A stretch of DNA of 64,000 nucleotides from Dinoroseobacter sp049800835. GTDB lineage: Bacteria; Pseudomonadota; Alphaproteobacteria; Rhodobacterales; Rhodobacteraceae. Below, piece by piece: positions 49,746 through 58,941 of the stretch. The notes beneath the pieces are model-generated. The model worked only from the letters and a program-made list of their open reading frames with translations, ran no database searches and was not told the DNA's origin. Position 1 is the stretch's first letter, and every line of letters begins with the position of its first letter. A program made the position numbers and the translations under genes. The DNA is taken from NCBI RefSeq assembly GCF_049800835.1, contig NZ_JBNAFU010000001.1:682001-746000 (forward strand), given 5' to 3'.

Positions 49746-51577
49746 CCGAGGCAGCGGACAAACGTGAGCAGATCAATTACATCTCCGTTGACAGCGCGCC
49801 CAAGCGCTTTGCCGGGGCCGTTTCAACCTGGCAGGCCCCGAAGATGCTGCTCGTCTTTACCCTGCTGGCGGCTGGGCAACTGTGGCTGGTCAACACCGAT
49901 ACGGTATCGCAGGTGTTCCCGAACCGGGACTACGTGTTCTCCGCCCATACCGGGCGGCATGCCATCGCGATCCGCATCTTTCTGATCTCGTTTTTCATCG
50001 CCTTCGCCGCTTTCAGTTCCGGCGGCATGCGAGAACGGACGCTCTTCGCACTCGACATGGTCCTGGCCTTCATCGCGGGCTGCGCGGCGTTCGATCTGGC
50101 CAACGCGTGGGCGCAACACGGGCTCGGCTTCTCCTTTTCCCTCCATTTCAGTGCGATCGCGTCCGGTTTGTTCGGCTTTGCCGTCTATTCTTTCAAACTT
50201 CTGGAACGCGGGTTCATGCCAGCGCGCATCCGGATCGAACATGTCGCCGTTAGCCAAGTGCGCGCCATCGTGCGCCTTGGCACGACCATCGCCATTGCCG
50301 CCTTCATTGCTGTCTGGGTCGGCGGGATGGACCTGCGCGTTGTCGAGGTCATGCGCAGCTGGACCCTGTTGGGAGGCATCGGACCCGGTGTTTTCCTGTT
50401 CCTGCCGGTGCTCTTTGCACAGCTGTACATGCTGGCGATCTATGACGTGATGACGGCCAGGACACCGAAATTCACGCCACCGGTCTCGATAATCGTGCCG
50501 GCGCATAACGAAAGCTACATCATCCGCGATACGATCACCGCGATGGACGTGGCGGCGCGGCATTATGGCGGCGACGTGCATATCCTGATCATGAACAACA
50601 ACTCCACCGACGACACCGAACAGGTCGCGCGGGAAACGCTTGCGGCGTGCACGTCGGCCAAAGGGCGTGTGATCAACGTTCCCAAACCCGGCAAGTCCAA
50701 CGCGCTGAACGCCGGACTGGATGCGTGCGACACCGAATTCCTGGTGCGGGTCGATGCCGACACGCTTCTGGGGCCAGACAATCTGAGCCGTGCGATGCCC
50801 TATTTCACCGACCCCGCAGTCGGTGTGGTCGGCGGGGTGCCGGTTCCACCCGGTGGGGCGCTTTTCGACCGGGCGCGGCTGCTCGAAGTGCTGGTGAAGC
50901 ATGGATTCTACTCCGTCGCTATGGGGGCCGTGAACGGGGTTGTGGGCATTCCGGGCATGTTCGTTGTCTACCGTACACATCACCCCAGATACCTCGGAGG
51001 CTTCGTGGAAGGGATGAACGGCGAAGACACCGACATCTCGCTGCGCATCGGCGAGTTGGGCTACCACTCGGTCGTCGACCCCAAGATCCGTTACATCTCC
51101 GAAGTGCCATCTTCCTACAGCCACATGCGCGAGCAACGGATGCGCTGGTTCCGGTCGATCTATCATATCTCGTCGCGCTGCCGCGATCTGATCTACGGAC
51201 GAAACCTGACACTTCGGGGCAAGGTCATCCTGCCCTACATGCTGATCAACTCGGCGCGGCGGGCGATGCTGGTGCCGCTGATCATCTTTGGCGGGCTCGA
51301 ATGGGGTCTGGCGTTCAACGAACACACTCCGATTGTCTGGCAATCGATCGTGGCCGTCACGACGGGAGCCCCCGCCATCATGGCGGTTCTTGCTTCCCTT
51401 CTGAACGGGGTGCCCAAAGGCGTATTGGCCCTGCCCGAGTACCTGATCTTTCGAATGCTACGGGCGTATTTCACCCTCGAGTCGATGCTGAGTATTCTGA
51501 TCGATGTCCGGGCTGAGACGCTTGATCGCGTGATCCGCCTCGATCTGGTCCCGGACAAGCCGGTGCGTGTGGCCTGA
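49742..51577 (+). CDS. Family 2 glycosyltransferase, processive polysaccharide-synthase type
   Basis: This 611-residue inner-membrane protein has about six N-terminal TM segments (to ~residue 245), then a GT-A catalytic domain with VSIIVPAHNESYIIRDTI, VRVDADTLLG (DxD), GEDTDISLR (catalytic base region) and REQRMRWFRS (Q..RW motif). At least two C-terminal TM segments follow. These are the motifs of cellulose, hyaluronan and other beta-polymer synthases. A PilZ c-di-GMP domain is not visible. ATG 49742 overlaps the previous stop and follows GGAGGCAAAGG. It is likely the polymerase of the locus. Confidence 0.87.
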   Translation: MTEAADKREQINYISVDSAPKRFAGAVSTWQAPKMLLVFTLLAAGQLWLVNTDTVSQVFPNRDYVFSAHTGRHAIAIRIFLISFFIAFAAFSSGGMRERTLFALDMVLAFIAGCAAFDLANAWAQHGLGFSFSLHFSAIASGLFGFAVYSFKLLERGFMPARIRIEHVAVSQVRAIVRLGTTIAIAAFIAVWVGGMDLRVVEVMRSWTLLGGIGPGVFLFLPVLFAQLYMLAIYDVMTARTPKFTPPVSIIVPAHNESYIIRDTITAMDVAARHYGGDVHILIMNNNSTDDTEQVARETLAACTSAKGRVINVPKPGKSNALNAGLDACDTEFLVRVDADTLLGPDNLSRAMPYFTDPAVGVVGGVPVPPGGALFDRARLLEVLVKHGFYSVAMGAVNGVVGIPGMFVVYRTHHPRYLGGFVEGMNGEDTDISLRIGELGYHSVVDPKIRYISEVPSSYSHMREQRMRWFRSIYHISSRCRDLIYGRNLTLRGKVILPYMLINSARRAMLVPLIIFGGLEWGLAFNEHTPIVWQSIVAVTTGAPAIMAVLASLLNGVPKGVLALPEYLIFRMLRAYFTLESMLSILIDVRAETLDRVIRLDLVPDKPVRVA

Positions 51578-51683
51578 GAGCGCAAACCCCGACAAATTTC
51601 ACGATGGAGACACGGCATGAAGATACGATCTTTGCACGGCACATGTCTGTTGCATTCCAAGACCTCCAAGAGGCGTGCGTGAC

Positions 51684-52727
51684 ATGAGCCATCTCCTCCT
51701 GGCAGCCGCGCTTGTCCTGGGCATCGCAGGTCCGGGTTTTGCGCAGAACCATCGTGCGGAGTTCCAGCACATCCGCATGCAGGAACAAACCGACCCCCGC
51801 GGCGCGTTTGACGCGATGCAAGCCTTGGCCCGGGCCGGGTACCCCGCCGCGCTTGCGCGGGTCGGGTACTACTTTCGCCACGGGATCGGGACCAACGCAA
51901 ACCTGGAGCAGGCCCGGACATGGTACACGCGCTCCGTGGCCGCCGGGCATCCATGGTCGGCAGCAGCCCTTGCGCGGGTTGAGATGGCACTCGACCGGGG
52001 TGACAGGGCCTTCCGCCTGCTGCAAACCGCCGTGCGCCAGAACCGACCCGGCGCGGAACGGCTTCTGGCGACTGCTCATGTCGATCGCAAGCTGGGTGCG
52101 GCGTCTGACCCGGCGACCGGGCAACTCATGCTGGAACGCCTTGCCGCGAGCGGAGATATCCGTGCCGCTTACGATCTGGCCGCGCGCAGCAACTGGGGCC
52201 GATTGAACGGGCCGGTCCCGGACACCGCTCTGGCGCAGGTCGTTCGGGCGGGTCTTGAAGGCGATGCGCGTTTTGCCGAGGTTGCGCTGGTCTATCTGTC
52301 TCGTCACGGTGACAAGAGCGCGGCAACCCTTGCCACGCGCGCCCGCCTCGCCAATATCCCCGGAATGCGGCCAACCGTGAGATCAGTGGAACGCATTCGA
52401 CTGGCCGCGGAGGCGGAACCTGCAAAGTTCTGGACACGGGTGGAGGAAATCATGGCCGAAACGGAGGTGGACGGTTACGCGCGCGCCGCGCGCACGGCCT
52501 TCTGGATCAACAAGAACGCGTGGGTACGCGTGCTGCAAAAGGATCTGCGCCGCCTTGGCTACTATGATGGCACAGTCAACGGCCTGATGACGGCCCGGAC
52601 GATCAGAGCTCAGAACCGCTTTTGCCGAGATACCGGCATAGGAGACATCTGTTCCGCCGGGCCGTTGCGCGGACCGACCGTCCGCGCCGTGGCCGAGGCC
52701 ATCGCACAAAGAGGTCGGTCCCGGTAA
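51684..52727 (+). CDS. Exported Sel1-repeat protein with C-terminal peptidoglycan-binding-like domain
   Basis: This 347-residue protein has a signal peptide (LLLAAALVLGIAGPGFAQ). Sel1/TPR-like helical repeats follow (AMQALARAGYPAALARVGYYFRHGIGTNANLEQARTWYTRSVAAGHPWSAAALARVE). The C-terminal region VLQKDLRRLGYYDGTVNGLMTARTIRAQNRFCRDTG has the pattern of a PG_binding_1 domain. AlgK and BcsC use similar repeats to scaffold polymer export, so this is probably the periplasmic scaffold of the polysaccharide locus. ATG 51684 is used. GTG 51675 is possible. Confidence 0.78.
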   Translation: MSHLLLAAALVLGIAGPGFAQNHRAEFQHIRMQEQTDPRGAFDAMQALARAGYPAALARVGYYFRHGIGTNANLEQARTWYTRSVAAGHPWSAAALARVEMALDRGDRAFRLLQTAVRQNRPGAERLLATAHVDRKLGAASDPATGQLMLERLAASGDIRAAYDLAARSNWGRLNGPVPDTALAQVVRAGLEGDARFAEVALVYLSRHGDKSAATLATRARLANIPGMRPTVRSVERIRLAAEAEPAKFWTRVEEIMAETEVDGYARAARTAFWINKNAWVRVLQKDLRRLGYYDGTVNGLMTARTIRAQNRFCRDTGIGDICSAGPLRGPTVRAVAEAIAQRGRSR

Positions 52728-52753
52728 GCGCTGGACAACAAGTGCTTCCTTCT

Positions 52754-52771
52754 TTGAACGTCGATGTTCAA
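52754..52771. promoter_or_regulatory. Inverted repeat upstream of the DUF3604 pair
   Basis: TTGAAC-GTCGAT-GTTCAA has perfect 6-bp arms. It lies 27 bases after the Sel1 stop and 185 bases upstream of the DUF3604 gene. It is a candidate operator. It does not match the alphaproteobacterial LexA spacing. Confidence 0.35.
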
Positions 52772-52956
52772 GGCCCCTTCTCGCTTGTCCAGATTTGGAC
52801 GACAGGGCACAGCTTTGTGTGTCATGGTGGAGAGGTATCCTTGCGGGTTCGGGGCCGCGCGGCAGGATGGAGGTGGACAAGCCAGCCATGACGCCGTTCC
52901 AGCCCCGCGGGGGTAGCGAGTTGGGTCACGCAGCTTTTCAACCTTCTGGAGCTCCC

Positions 52957-54876
52957 ATGAAGTCTTTTTATATTCCTGTTATAGCAGGATTTTTTCTGTC
53001 TCCAGCCGCAATCGCACAGGATATCCCGCCGGATGCGACAGACCGGGTGCTGGCCGGACAACCGCATTCCCCTTACGCGAATCGCTCGTTTCCAACGCGG
53101 ATATTTTTCGGGGATACGCATGTCCACACCGCGCTCTCTGCAGACGCCGGAGGCGGTGGAACCGTGCTCCTCCCGCGTGACAGTTACCGTCTGGCGCGCG
53201 GCGAACAGATCACATCCAATACCGGCCAATCTGTGCAACTCTCGCGTTCGCTCGATTTCTACATGATCACTGACCACTCGGATGGAATGGGCGCAATCAC
53301 GGATATTCTCTCGGGGGCACCGAATATTCTCGCCGACGAACAGGGGCGACAGTTTCACGAAGCCTTCGCCCAAGGCGGGCAAGAGGCGCGCTTGGCCGCG
53401 CAGGAACTCACCAAGCAGTTTGCGCAGGGCACAATCTCGCCGGTGCTGAATTACCAACCCGGCAACCCCGCCTACAAACGGGTCTGGGACGACATCGTCG
53501 CCGCTGCCGAAGAGTTCAACGATCCGGGTGTGTTTACGACCTTCATCGCGTTTGAATGGACGTCGCTGGTGACCGGCAACAACCTGCACCGCAATGTCAT
53601 CTTCCGCGACGGGCCGGAACGGGCAAGCCAGGTCGTACCCTACACGACCACACCGCCTTTCGGCTCGCCGAACCCGCGTGACCTGTGGGCATGGATGGAA
53701 AACTATGAGGCCATCACGGGTGGCGATGTTACGGCCATTCCCCATAACGGAAACCTGTCCAACGGTATGATGTTCCCGCTGGTGGATGACTTCGCCGACG
53801 GCGCGCCACTCGACGCCGCCTATGCCGAGGCGCGACAGAAATGGGAACGGCTTTACGAATGGACGCAAGTCAAGGGAGATGGGGAAGCGCACCCGCTTTT
53901 GTCGCCGGAGGACGAGTTCGCCGATTTCGAAACGTGGGACTACGGCAATCTCGACGCGACCGTTCGCAAGACGCCCGAGATGCTGCCGGGGGAATACGCG
54001 CGCTCCGGCCTCTTGCGCGGGCTTCAACTGGGTGCCGAACTGGGCGTGAACCCCTACAAGTTCGGCGCGGACGGGGCCACGGACACGCATACGGGCATGA
54101 CAACCGTTCAGGAGGACAACTTCTTTGGCAAATTTGCAGCCTACGAACCCAACCCCGAACGCGCGAGCCACGTCGGGCGCACTTTTCCGGATGGCGAGGT
54201 CGCTTTCGGGTCCTCGATCTATTCAGCAGCCGGGTTGACGGCCGTCTGGGCCACCGGGAACACGCGAGGCGCTATTTTCGACGCGATGGAGCGGCGCGAA
54301 ACCTATGCCACCACCGGACCGCGCATGACCGTGCGCTTCTTTGGCGGAGACTACGCCTCCGACGCGGTCAATCGTCGTGATCTTGCAAGGGTTGGGTATT
54401 CCGGCGGCGTGCCGATGGGCGGAGATCTATCGGCACCGGCAGACGGCGAAGCACCGGATTTTCTCGTCTACGCGTTACGAGATGCAATGGGGGCCAACCT
54501 TGATCGCATCCAAATCGTCAAGGGATGGATCGATTCACAAACCGGAACCGCGCAGGAGCGCATTTACAACGTGGCATGGGGAGGGGACCGAACACTGGAC
54601 GCAACCGGCAAACTGCCGCCCGTCGGCAACACGGTCAATCTCTCGATTCCGCTCTGGACGAACACCATCGGTGCACCGGAACTCGGCGCCGTTTGGTCGG
54701 ACCCTGACTTCGACCCGGCCGAGCCAGCATTCTACTACGCCCGCGTCGTCGAGATCCCAACCCCGCGATGGACGGCCTATGATGCGGTAAAGTTCGATGT
54801 GGAGATGGACGCAGATGTCGACATGATCACGACGGATCGCGCCTACACCTCACCGATCTGGTACACACCGGAGTAA
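52957..54876 (+). CDS. Exported DUF3604 protein, copy 1
   Basis: This 639-residue protein has a signal peptide (MKSFYIPVIAGFFLSPAAIAQ). It carries PHP-phosphoesterase-like metal motifs in order: GDTHVHTALSADAGG (~residue 50), YMITDHSDGMG, FEWTSLVTGNNLHRNVIF, IPHNGNLSNG and ATDTHTGMT. The conserved C terminus is RVVEIPTPRWTAYDA...TSPIWYTPE. DUF3604 members have no agreed function. The metal site suggests a hydrolase in the periplasm. ATG 52957 follows TGGAG. It is followed after eight bases by a paralogue. Confidence 0.88.
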   Translation: MKSFYIPVIAGFFLSPAAIAQDIPPDATDRVLAGQPHSPYANRSFPTRIFFGDTHVHTALSADAGGGGTVLLPRDSYRLARGEQITSNTGQSVQLSRSLDFYMITDHSDGMGAITDILSGAPNILADEQGRQFHEAFAQGGQEARLAAQELTKQFAQGTISPVLNYQPGNPAYKRVWDDIVAAAEEFNDPGVFTTFIAFEWTSLVTGNNLHRNVIFRDGPERASQVVPYTTTPPFGSPNPRDLWAWMENYEAITGGDVTAIPHNGNLSNGMMFPLVDDFADGAPLDAAYAEARQKWERLYEWTQVKGDGEAHPLLSPEDEFADFETWDYGNLDATVRKTPEMLPGEYARSGLLRGLQLGAELGVNPYKFGADGATDTHTGMTTVQEDNFFGKFAAYEPNPERASHVGRTFPDGEVAFGSSIYSAAGLTAVWATGNTRGAIFDAMERRETYATTGPRMTVRFFGGDYASDAVNRRDLARVGYSGGVPMGGDLSAPADGEAPDFLVYALRDAMGANLDRIQIVKGWIDSQTGTAQERIYNVAWGGDRTLDATGKLPPVGNTVNLSIPLWTNTIGAPELGAVWSDPDFDPAEPAFYYARVVEIPTPRWTAYDAVKFDVEMDADVDMITTDRAYTSPIWYTPE

Positions 54877-54884
54877 GAAATCAG

Positions 54885-56813
54885 ATGAGCGCGCAAAACC
54901 CGAAAAAAGGACGTCAAGACGTGATGCAAGCAACACAGACGTCCTCTCACAATGACAGAAGACCCAGTTCAGGCGAACCAACGGGCCTGTTGGCAATGCT
55001 CTTTGTGCTGGTGCTTTCTTGCGCTTCGGTCCCGGCACAGGCCCAAAACGAAGATTTCTCAGAACGCGAAGCAGCGGTGGCAGAAAACCCGCTTAAGAAC
55101 GCGTATTTCGGCGAAACCCATGTGCACACGTCGTTCTCTCTCGATGCGTTTATCGGCGGAGCGCGGTTGACCCCGTTTGACGCGTACCGATTTGCCAAGG
55201 GCGAGCTTGTGTCGATCAACAATGTGCAGCGCCGGATCGGACGCCCCCTCGATTTTGCTGCGGTTTCCGACCATGCAGAGTTTCTGGGCGAAATGCTGTC
55301 GGCCCAGGTTCCGGATGCACCCGGCCACTATCAGCAAGCGCTCAGCGATCTGCGCGGCCTGTCGGATATCGACCAGCAACGGGAGTGGTTCGTCAAATAC
55401 GTCATCAGCAACATGCGATCCGGCGCTCCGGAACATCCTCCGTTTTTCGCAGGCCCCGAGACGACGAGGACAGCATGGAAGGACTTCATCGTGGGGGCGG
55501 CGGAAGCGCATTACGACCCCGGTGTTTTCACCACTTTCATCGCTTTCGAATGGACCTCCGCCCCGAATGCCGGGAACATGCACCGCAACGTCATCTTTCG
55601 CGACGCCGTTGTGCCGGACATGCCGATCAGCGCGCTGGACACCATCGACGAAGAAGAACTTTGGGCCTGGATGGCCGAACAGGACGCGGCAGGGTCCACA
55701 TTGCTTGCGATCCCGCACAATTCGAATGGCAGCAAGGGTCTGATGTTCGAACCGGTCGACAATTCGGGAAACCCGCTGACCCGCACGTATGCCGATACCC
55801 GCGCGAAATGGGAGCCGCTGATCGAGATGATGCAGATCAAGGGCAATTCCGAGGTGGTGGCGTCGCTTTGGCCCGCTGACGAGTTTGCAGACTTCGAGAA
55901 TGCGGAAAGCCTCGCCACCTACAGTGACCGGGTTTACCAGCCGCAGAACTTTGTGCGGTGGGCCGTCACGAAGGGGCTCGATTACGAGGCGGAACTGGGC
56001 GCGAATCCCTGGAAGCTTGGGTTTGTCGGCGGCACGGATAATCACAACGGCGCCCCCAGCGATGTGGACGAGGCGACTTATAATGGCAGCCACGGTCCCG
56101 CGGACAGCACTGTCGAACAGCGACGCGGCGGTGAAATCGACGGGTGGGTGAGAGGCCCAGAGGCCAACCCCGGATCGCTGACCGGGGTCTGGGCACCCAG
56201 GAACACCCGCGGCGCAATCTTCGATGCGATGCGGGCACGGGAAACCTTCGTGACCTCGGGGCCGCGGATCAAACCACGCTTTTTCGCGGGCCCGGCGCTC
56301 GCGCTGCTTGAGGATCCCGTTCAGGTCGTGATGGACGGGTATGCGAACGGCGTGCCAATGGGCGGAACGCTTTCTGCGCTGGATGCTGCGCCACGGTTCA
56401 CCGTGCACGCCATGAAAGATCCCCAGGGCGCCAATCTCGACCGGATCCAGATCATCAAGGGATGGGTCGATGCGGACGGAAACCCGCAGGAGCGGATCGT
56501 GGATGTGGCTTGGTCGGGTAACCGTGAGCGGGACGCCAATGGCAGGCTCACGCCTGTCGGGACAACGGTAGATACGCAATCAGCGACCTATACCAACGAC
56601 ATCGGTGCCGTCGAGCTGCTTGGGCACTGGACGGATGACGAGTTCGAGCCGACCCGGCACGCGGTCTACTATGCACGCGTGATCGAGATCCCCACACCGC
56701 GCTGGACGACCTATGATGCTGTCCGAAACGGCCTGCCGTTGCTCGACGACGTCGCTGCGACCATCCAGGAACGCGCGTGGACATCGCCCATCTGGTACAC
56801 GCCAGGCCCATGA
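54885..56813 (+). CDS. Exported DUF3604 protein, copy 2
   Basis: This 642-residue paralogue of the preceding gene has the same motif order: GETHVHTSFSLDAF, AVSDHAEFLG, FEWTSAPNAGNMHRNVIF, IPHNSNGSKG, GGTDNHNGAP and the RVIEIPTPRWTTYDA...TSPIWYTPG end. The signal segment is ~residues 33-53 (GLLAMLFVLVLSCASVPAQAQ) behind a long hydrophilic N region, so the true start may lie internally. Ligand loops differ between the copies (SDHAEF versus TDHSDG), suggesting related but distinct substrates. Confidence 0.87.
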   Translation: MSAQNPKKGRQDVMQATQTSSHNDRRPSSGEPTGLLAMLFVLVLSCASVPAQAQNEDFSEREAAVAENPLKNAYFGETHVHTSFSLDAFIGGARLTPFDAYRFAKGELVSINNVQRRIGRPLDFAAVSDHAEFLGEMLSAQVPDAPGHYQQALSDLRGLSDIDQQREWFVKYVISNMRSGAPEHPPFFAGPETTRTAWKDFIVGAAEAHYDPGVFTTFIAFEWTSAPNAGNMHRNVIFRDAVVPDMPISALDTIDEEELWAWMAEQDAAGSTLLAIPHNSNGSKGLMFEPVDNSGNPLTRTYADTRAKWEPLIEMMQIKGNSEVVASLWPADEFADFENAESLATYSDRVYQPQNFVRWAVTKGLDYEAELGANPWKLGFVGGTDNHNGAPSDVDEATYNGSHGPADSTVEQRRGGEIDGWVRGPEANPGSLTGVWAPRNTRGAIFDAMRARETFVTSGPRIKPRFFAGPALALLEDPVQVVMDGYANGVPMGGTLSALDAAPRFTVHAMKDPQGANLDRIQIIKGWVDADGNPQERIVDVAWSGNRERDANGRLTPVGTTVDTQSATYTNDIGAVELLGHWTDDEFEPTRHAVYYARVIEIPTPRWTTYDAVRNGLPLLDDVAATIQERAWTSPIWYTPGP

Positions 56814-56931
56814 AGGCGGGACGCCATTGCGCCGATCCAGTTGCAGGCTTTGTTAGAACAGGCCCGTCATGTCGCGCGGGCAGCAGCTGCGCGCACATCT
56901 CGGAGCAGAGCGCGCGGTAGGGCAAACGATA

Positions 56932-57726
56932 TCAGCTTTCCGGAGACGTCACCGCCCGCTGATAGAGGTGCCACGTGGTATGACCAAGGATCGGCAGTGT
57001 GAAAATCAGACCCAGAAACGCGGGAACCAGAGACAAGATCATGGTGACCGAGATTATCGCAGCCCAGGCAAGCATGACGACCGGGTTTTCGCGCACGACA
57101 CGGACCGAGGTGAGCATGGCCGAGACAAAGTCGATCTCCCGATCGAGGAGCAAGGGCATGGCGACGACGGTGACTGTAAACAGGACAGCCGACAAGAGCG
57201 CACCGACGCATGTCCCGATGGCCAGGAACAGCCAGCCTTCCGACGTGAACAGAACCGTCTGGAAAAACCCTTCGAGGTCCGAGAAGGACGAGTCCTGCAA
57301 CACGATCACCAGCACGGTGCGGAACTGATAAAACCAGACCCAGAAAACGAACAGGGTGACGAAGGCCATCCAGCCCATCTCGCGCTTGCGCTGATTGGCC
57401 ATGACGGTAAGGATTTCGGACCAGCCAAAGCTTTCGTTTCGTTGCAACCGGCGGGACATCTCGTAAAGACCCGCTGCGGCAAACGGCGCAACCAGCGGGA
57501 AGCCGATCACCGCAGGGATAATCATCCAGATCTTGCCGAGCCACACCAGGGTCCACACCAGCAGGATACCGAAAACCGCGTAGAACAGCCCGAAGAAGCC
57601 GCTCATGAACGGGCGCGCCAGAAAGTCGGAGAACCCGGCTTTCAGCGACGCGGTTATATCCTCGGTCGTTACCTTGTTGACCGTCGGAAGAGCCGGATGT
57701 TCAGAGCTTGCGGTTTCGGATGTCAT
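56932..57726 (-). CDS. DUF2189 integral membrane protein
   Basis: This 264-residue protein has about six TM segments and the DUF2189 N-terminal pattern: ITASLKAGFSDFLARPFMSGFFGLFYAVFGILLVW, then YEMSRRLQRNESFGWSEIL and LTSVRVVRENPVVMLAWA. The function is unknown. ATG 57726 follows GGGGGAAG. It is convergent with the DUF3604 pair. The 247 bases upstream, to the next operon's end, show no gene. Confidence 0.85.
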   Translation of the reverse strand: MTSETASSEHPALPTVNKVTTEDITASLKAGFSDFLARPFMSGFFGLFYAVFGILLVWTLVWLGKIWMIIPAVIGFPLVAPFAAAGLYEMSRRLQRNESFGWSEILTVMANQRKREMGWMAFVTLFVFWVWFYQFRTVLVIVLQDSSFSDLEGFFQTVLFTSEGWLFLAIGTCVGALLSAVLFTVTVVAMPLLLDREIDFVSAMLTSVRVVRENPVVMLAWAAIISVTMILSLVPAFLGLIFTLPILGHTTWHLYQRAVTSPES

Positions 57727-57973
57727 CACACACTTCCCCCAAAGCATGGCTGTGCGGGTCCGGTCGGCGAAATGCACCTGAGCTCCACACGTGCCCGCAA
57801 GTGTGTCTCAGGTCAAAGGCAAGAGCAAGAGGTCAGCCAGACACATAGGCGCGCCTGCGCGTCGCTTGAGGCCGTGCGACGCCGGCGGTCTTGTCGGTTG
57901 CAAAAATTGAAGCCGGCACTTCGGCGTTCAGCCGGACAGCACCGCGAGCCGCTCAAGAAACCGGGCTGACAGG

Positions 57974-58939
57974 CTATGGCAGCGCCATGATCTTGAACAT
58001 GGCGTTCAACCTTGGGGGCAATTCCCGCAAGGTAAAGTGCTGGTTCACGAGCTGAGAGATGTCGCCGCTCCGGTACAACTCCGCCAGAACCCCGTTGACC
58101 GCACGTTGCAGGCGCGGCTCGTTCAGTGGAAGGGCCAGAGCATACGGTTCGTAGGACAGGTAGCGATCCGCAATATCAAACGTGCCTTCAAGGCCGTTCT
58201 TCGGGTCCTCCAGAATACGCTGGAGGATCAGGCGATCGCCAAGCAGCACGTCGATCTCTCCGGCCTCCAACGCGATCAATGCCTCGGGGTAGTCGGCGAA
58301 ATCGCGGCGGGCGTTTCCTTCGATATATTTGCGTTCCTCCGCATCGCGCAAACCTTCCGACGCGGTCGTCCCCGCGACAGCGCCGATCTTCCCGGCGTCC
58401 AGGTCGTCGAAGTTGGGCGGCCCATTGCGATTGAACAAGTAAGAGCCGCCGGCGATGAAGGTCAGAAGACTGAAGTCGACCTTTTCTGTGATCGGGCGAT
58501 CAAGTGTGACGGTCGTCGCTTCGCACAGGAGGGTCGCCTGCCCCTGACGCAGGACTTCGAACCGGTCCTGCGCCGAAACCGGCAGGTAGCGGATCGCAAC
58601 ATCGCGCCCGGCATCACGGGCGATGGCGTCAACCACCCTGCGGCACAGGTCCACGGAATAGCCATCGAAAGCGCCGGGCGTCGTTTCAAGCTCGGCAGAA
58701 AACGGTGCGGCGTCGGCCCGCACAGCCATCACCAACTCGCCACTGTCCAGAACACGCCCCAGGGCATCGTCCAGCGGTTCTGCGTTGGGCGCTAGGCCGG
58801 TCACCGTGGGCTCTGCTACAGCAGGGGGGGCTAGCAATGTCACCGCAAGCACAAGCAAGGCGCCAACCCGCGCCAGTGATCCAACGCGGTGCCGTAGCCC
58901 TTCGACAGAGCGCGCCCCGCTCAACGGTCCATCACCCAT
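57974..58939 (-). CDS. Periplasmic solute-binding (SBP_bac_3-type) protein
   Basis: This 321-residue exported protein has a signal region (ALLVLAVTLLAPPAVAEP) and the amino-acid-receptor fold: LVMAVRADAAPFSAELETTPGAFDGYSVDLCRRVVDAIA, FLLTFI-type second-lobe strand, AVAGTTASEGL and DVLLGDRLIL. No ABC permease or ATPase gene is near. It is the last of three genes with unknown exported proteins (two bases after the second), so it may serve a sensory or accessory role instead of transport. Confidence 0.8.
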   Translation of the reverse strand: MGDGPLSGARSVEGLRHRVGSLARVGALLVLAVTLLAPPAVAEPTVTGLAPNAEPLDDALGRVLDSGELVMAVRADAAPFSAELETTPGAFDGYSVDLCRRVVDAIARDAGRDVAIRYLPVSAQDRFEVLRQGQATLLCEATTVTLDRPITEKVDFSLLTFIAGGSYLFNRNGPPNFDDLDAGKIGAVAGTTASEGLRDAEERKYIEGNARRDFADYPEALIALEAGEIDVLLGDRLILQRILEDPKNGLEGTFDIADRYLSYEPYALALPLNEPRLQRAVNGVLAELYRSGDISQLVNQHFTLRELPPRLNAMFKIMALP

Positions 58940-58941
58940 AC

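Noticed and set aside
52754..52771. LexA box upstream of the DUF3604 pair
   Set aside because: The sequence is an inverted GAAC-N6-GTTC, whereas the alphaproteobacterial LexA site is a direct GTTC-N7-GTTC repeat.
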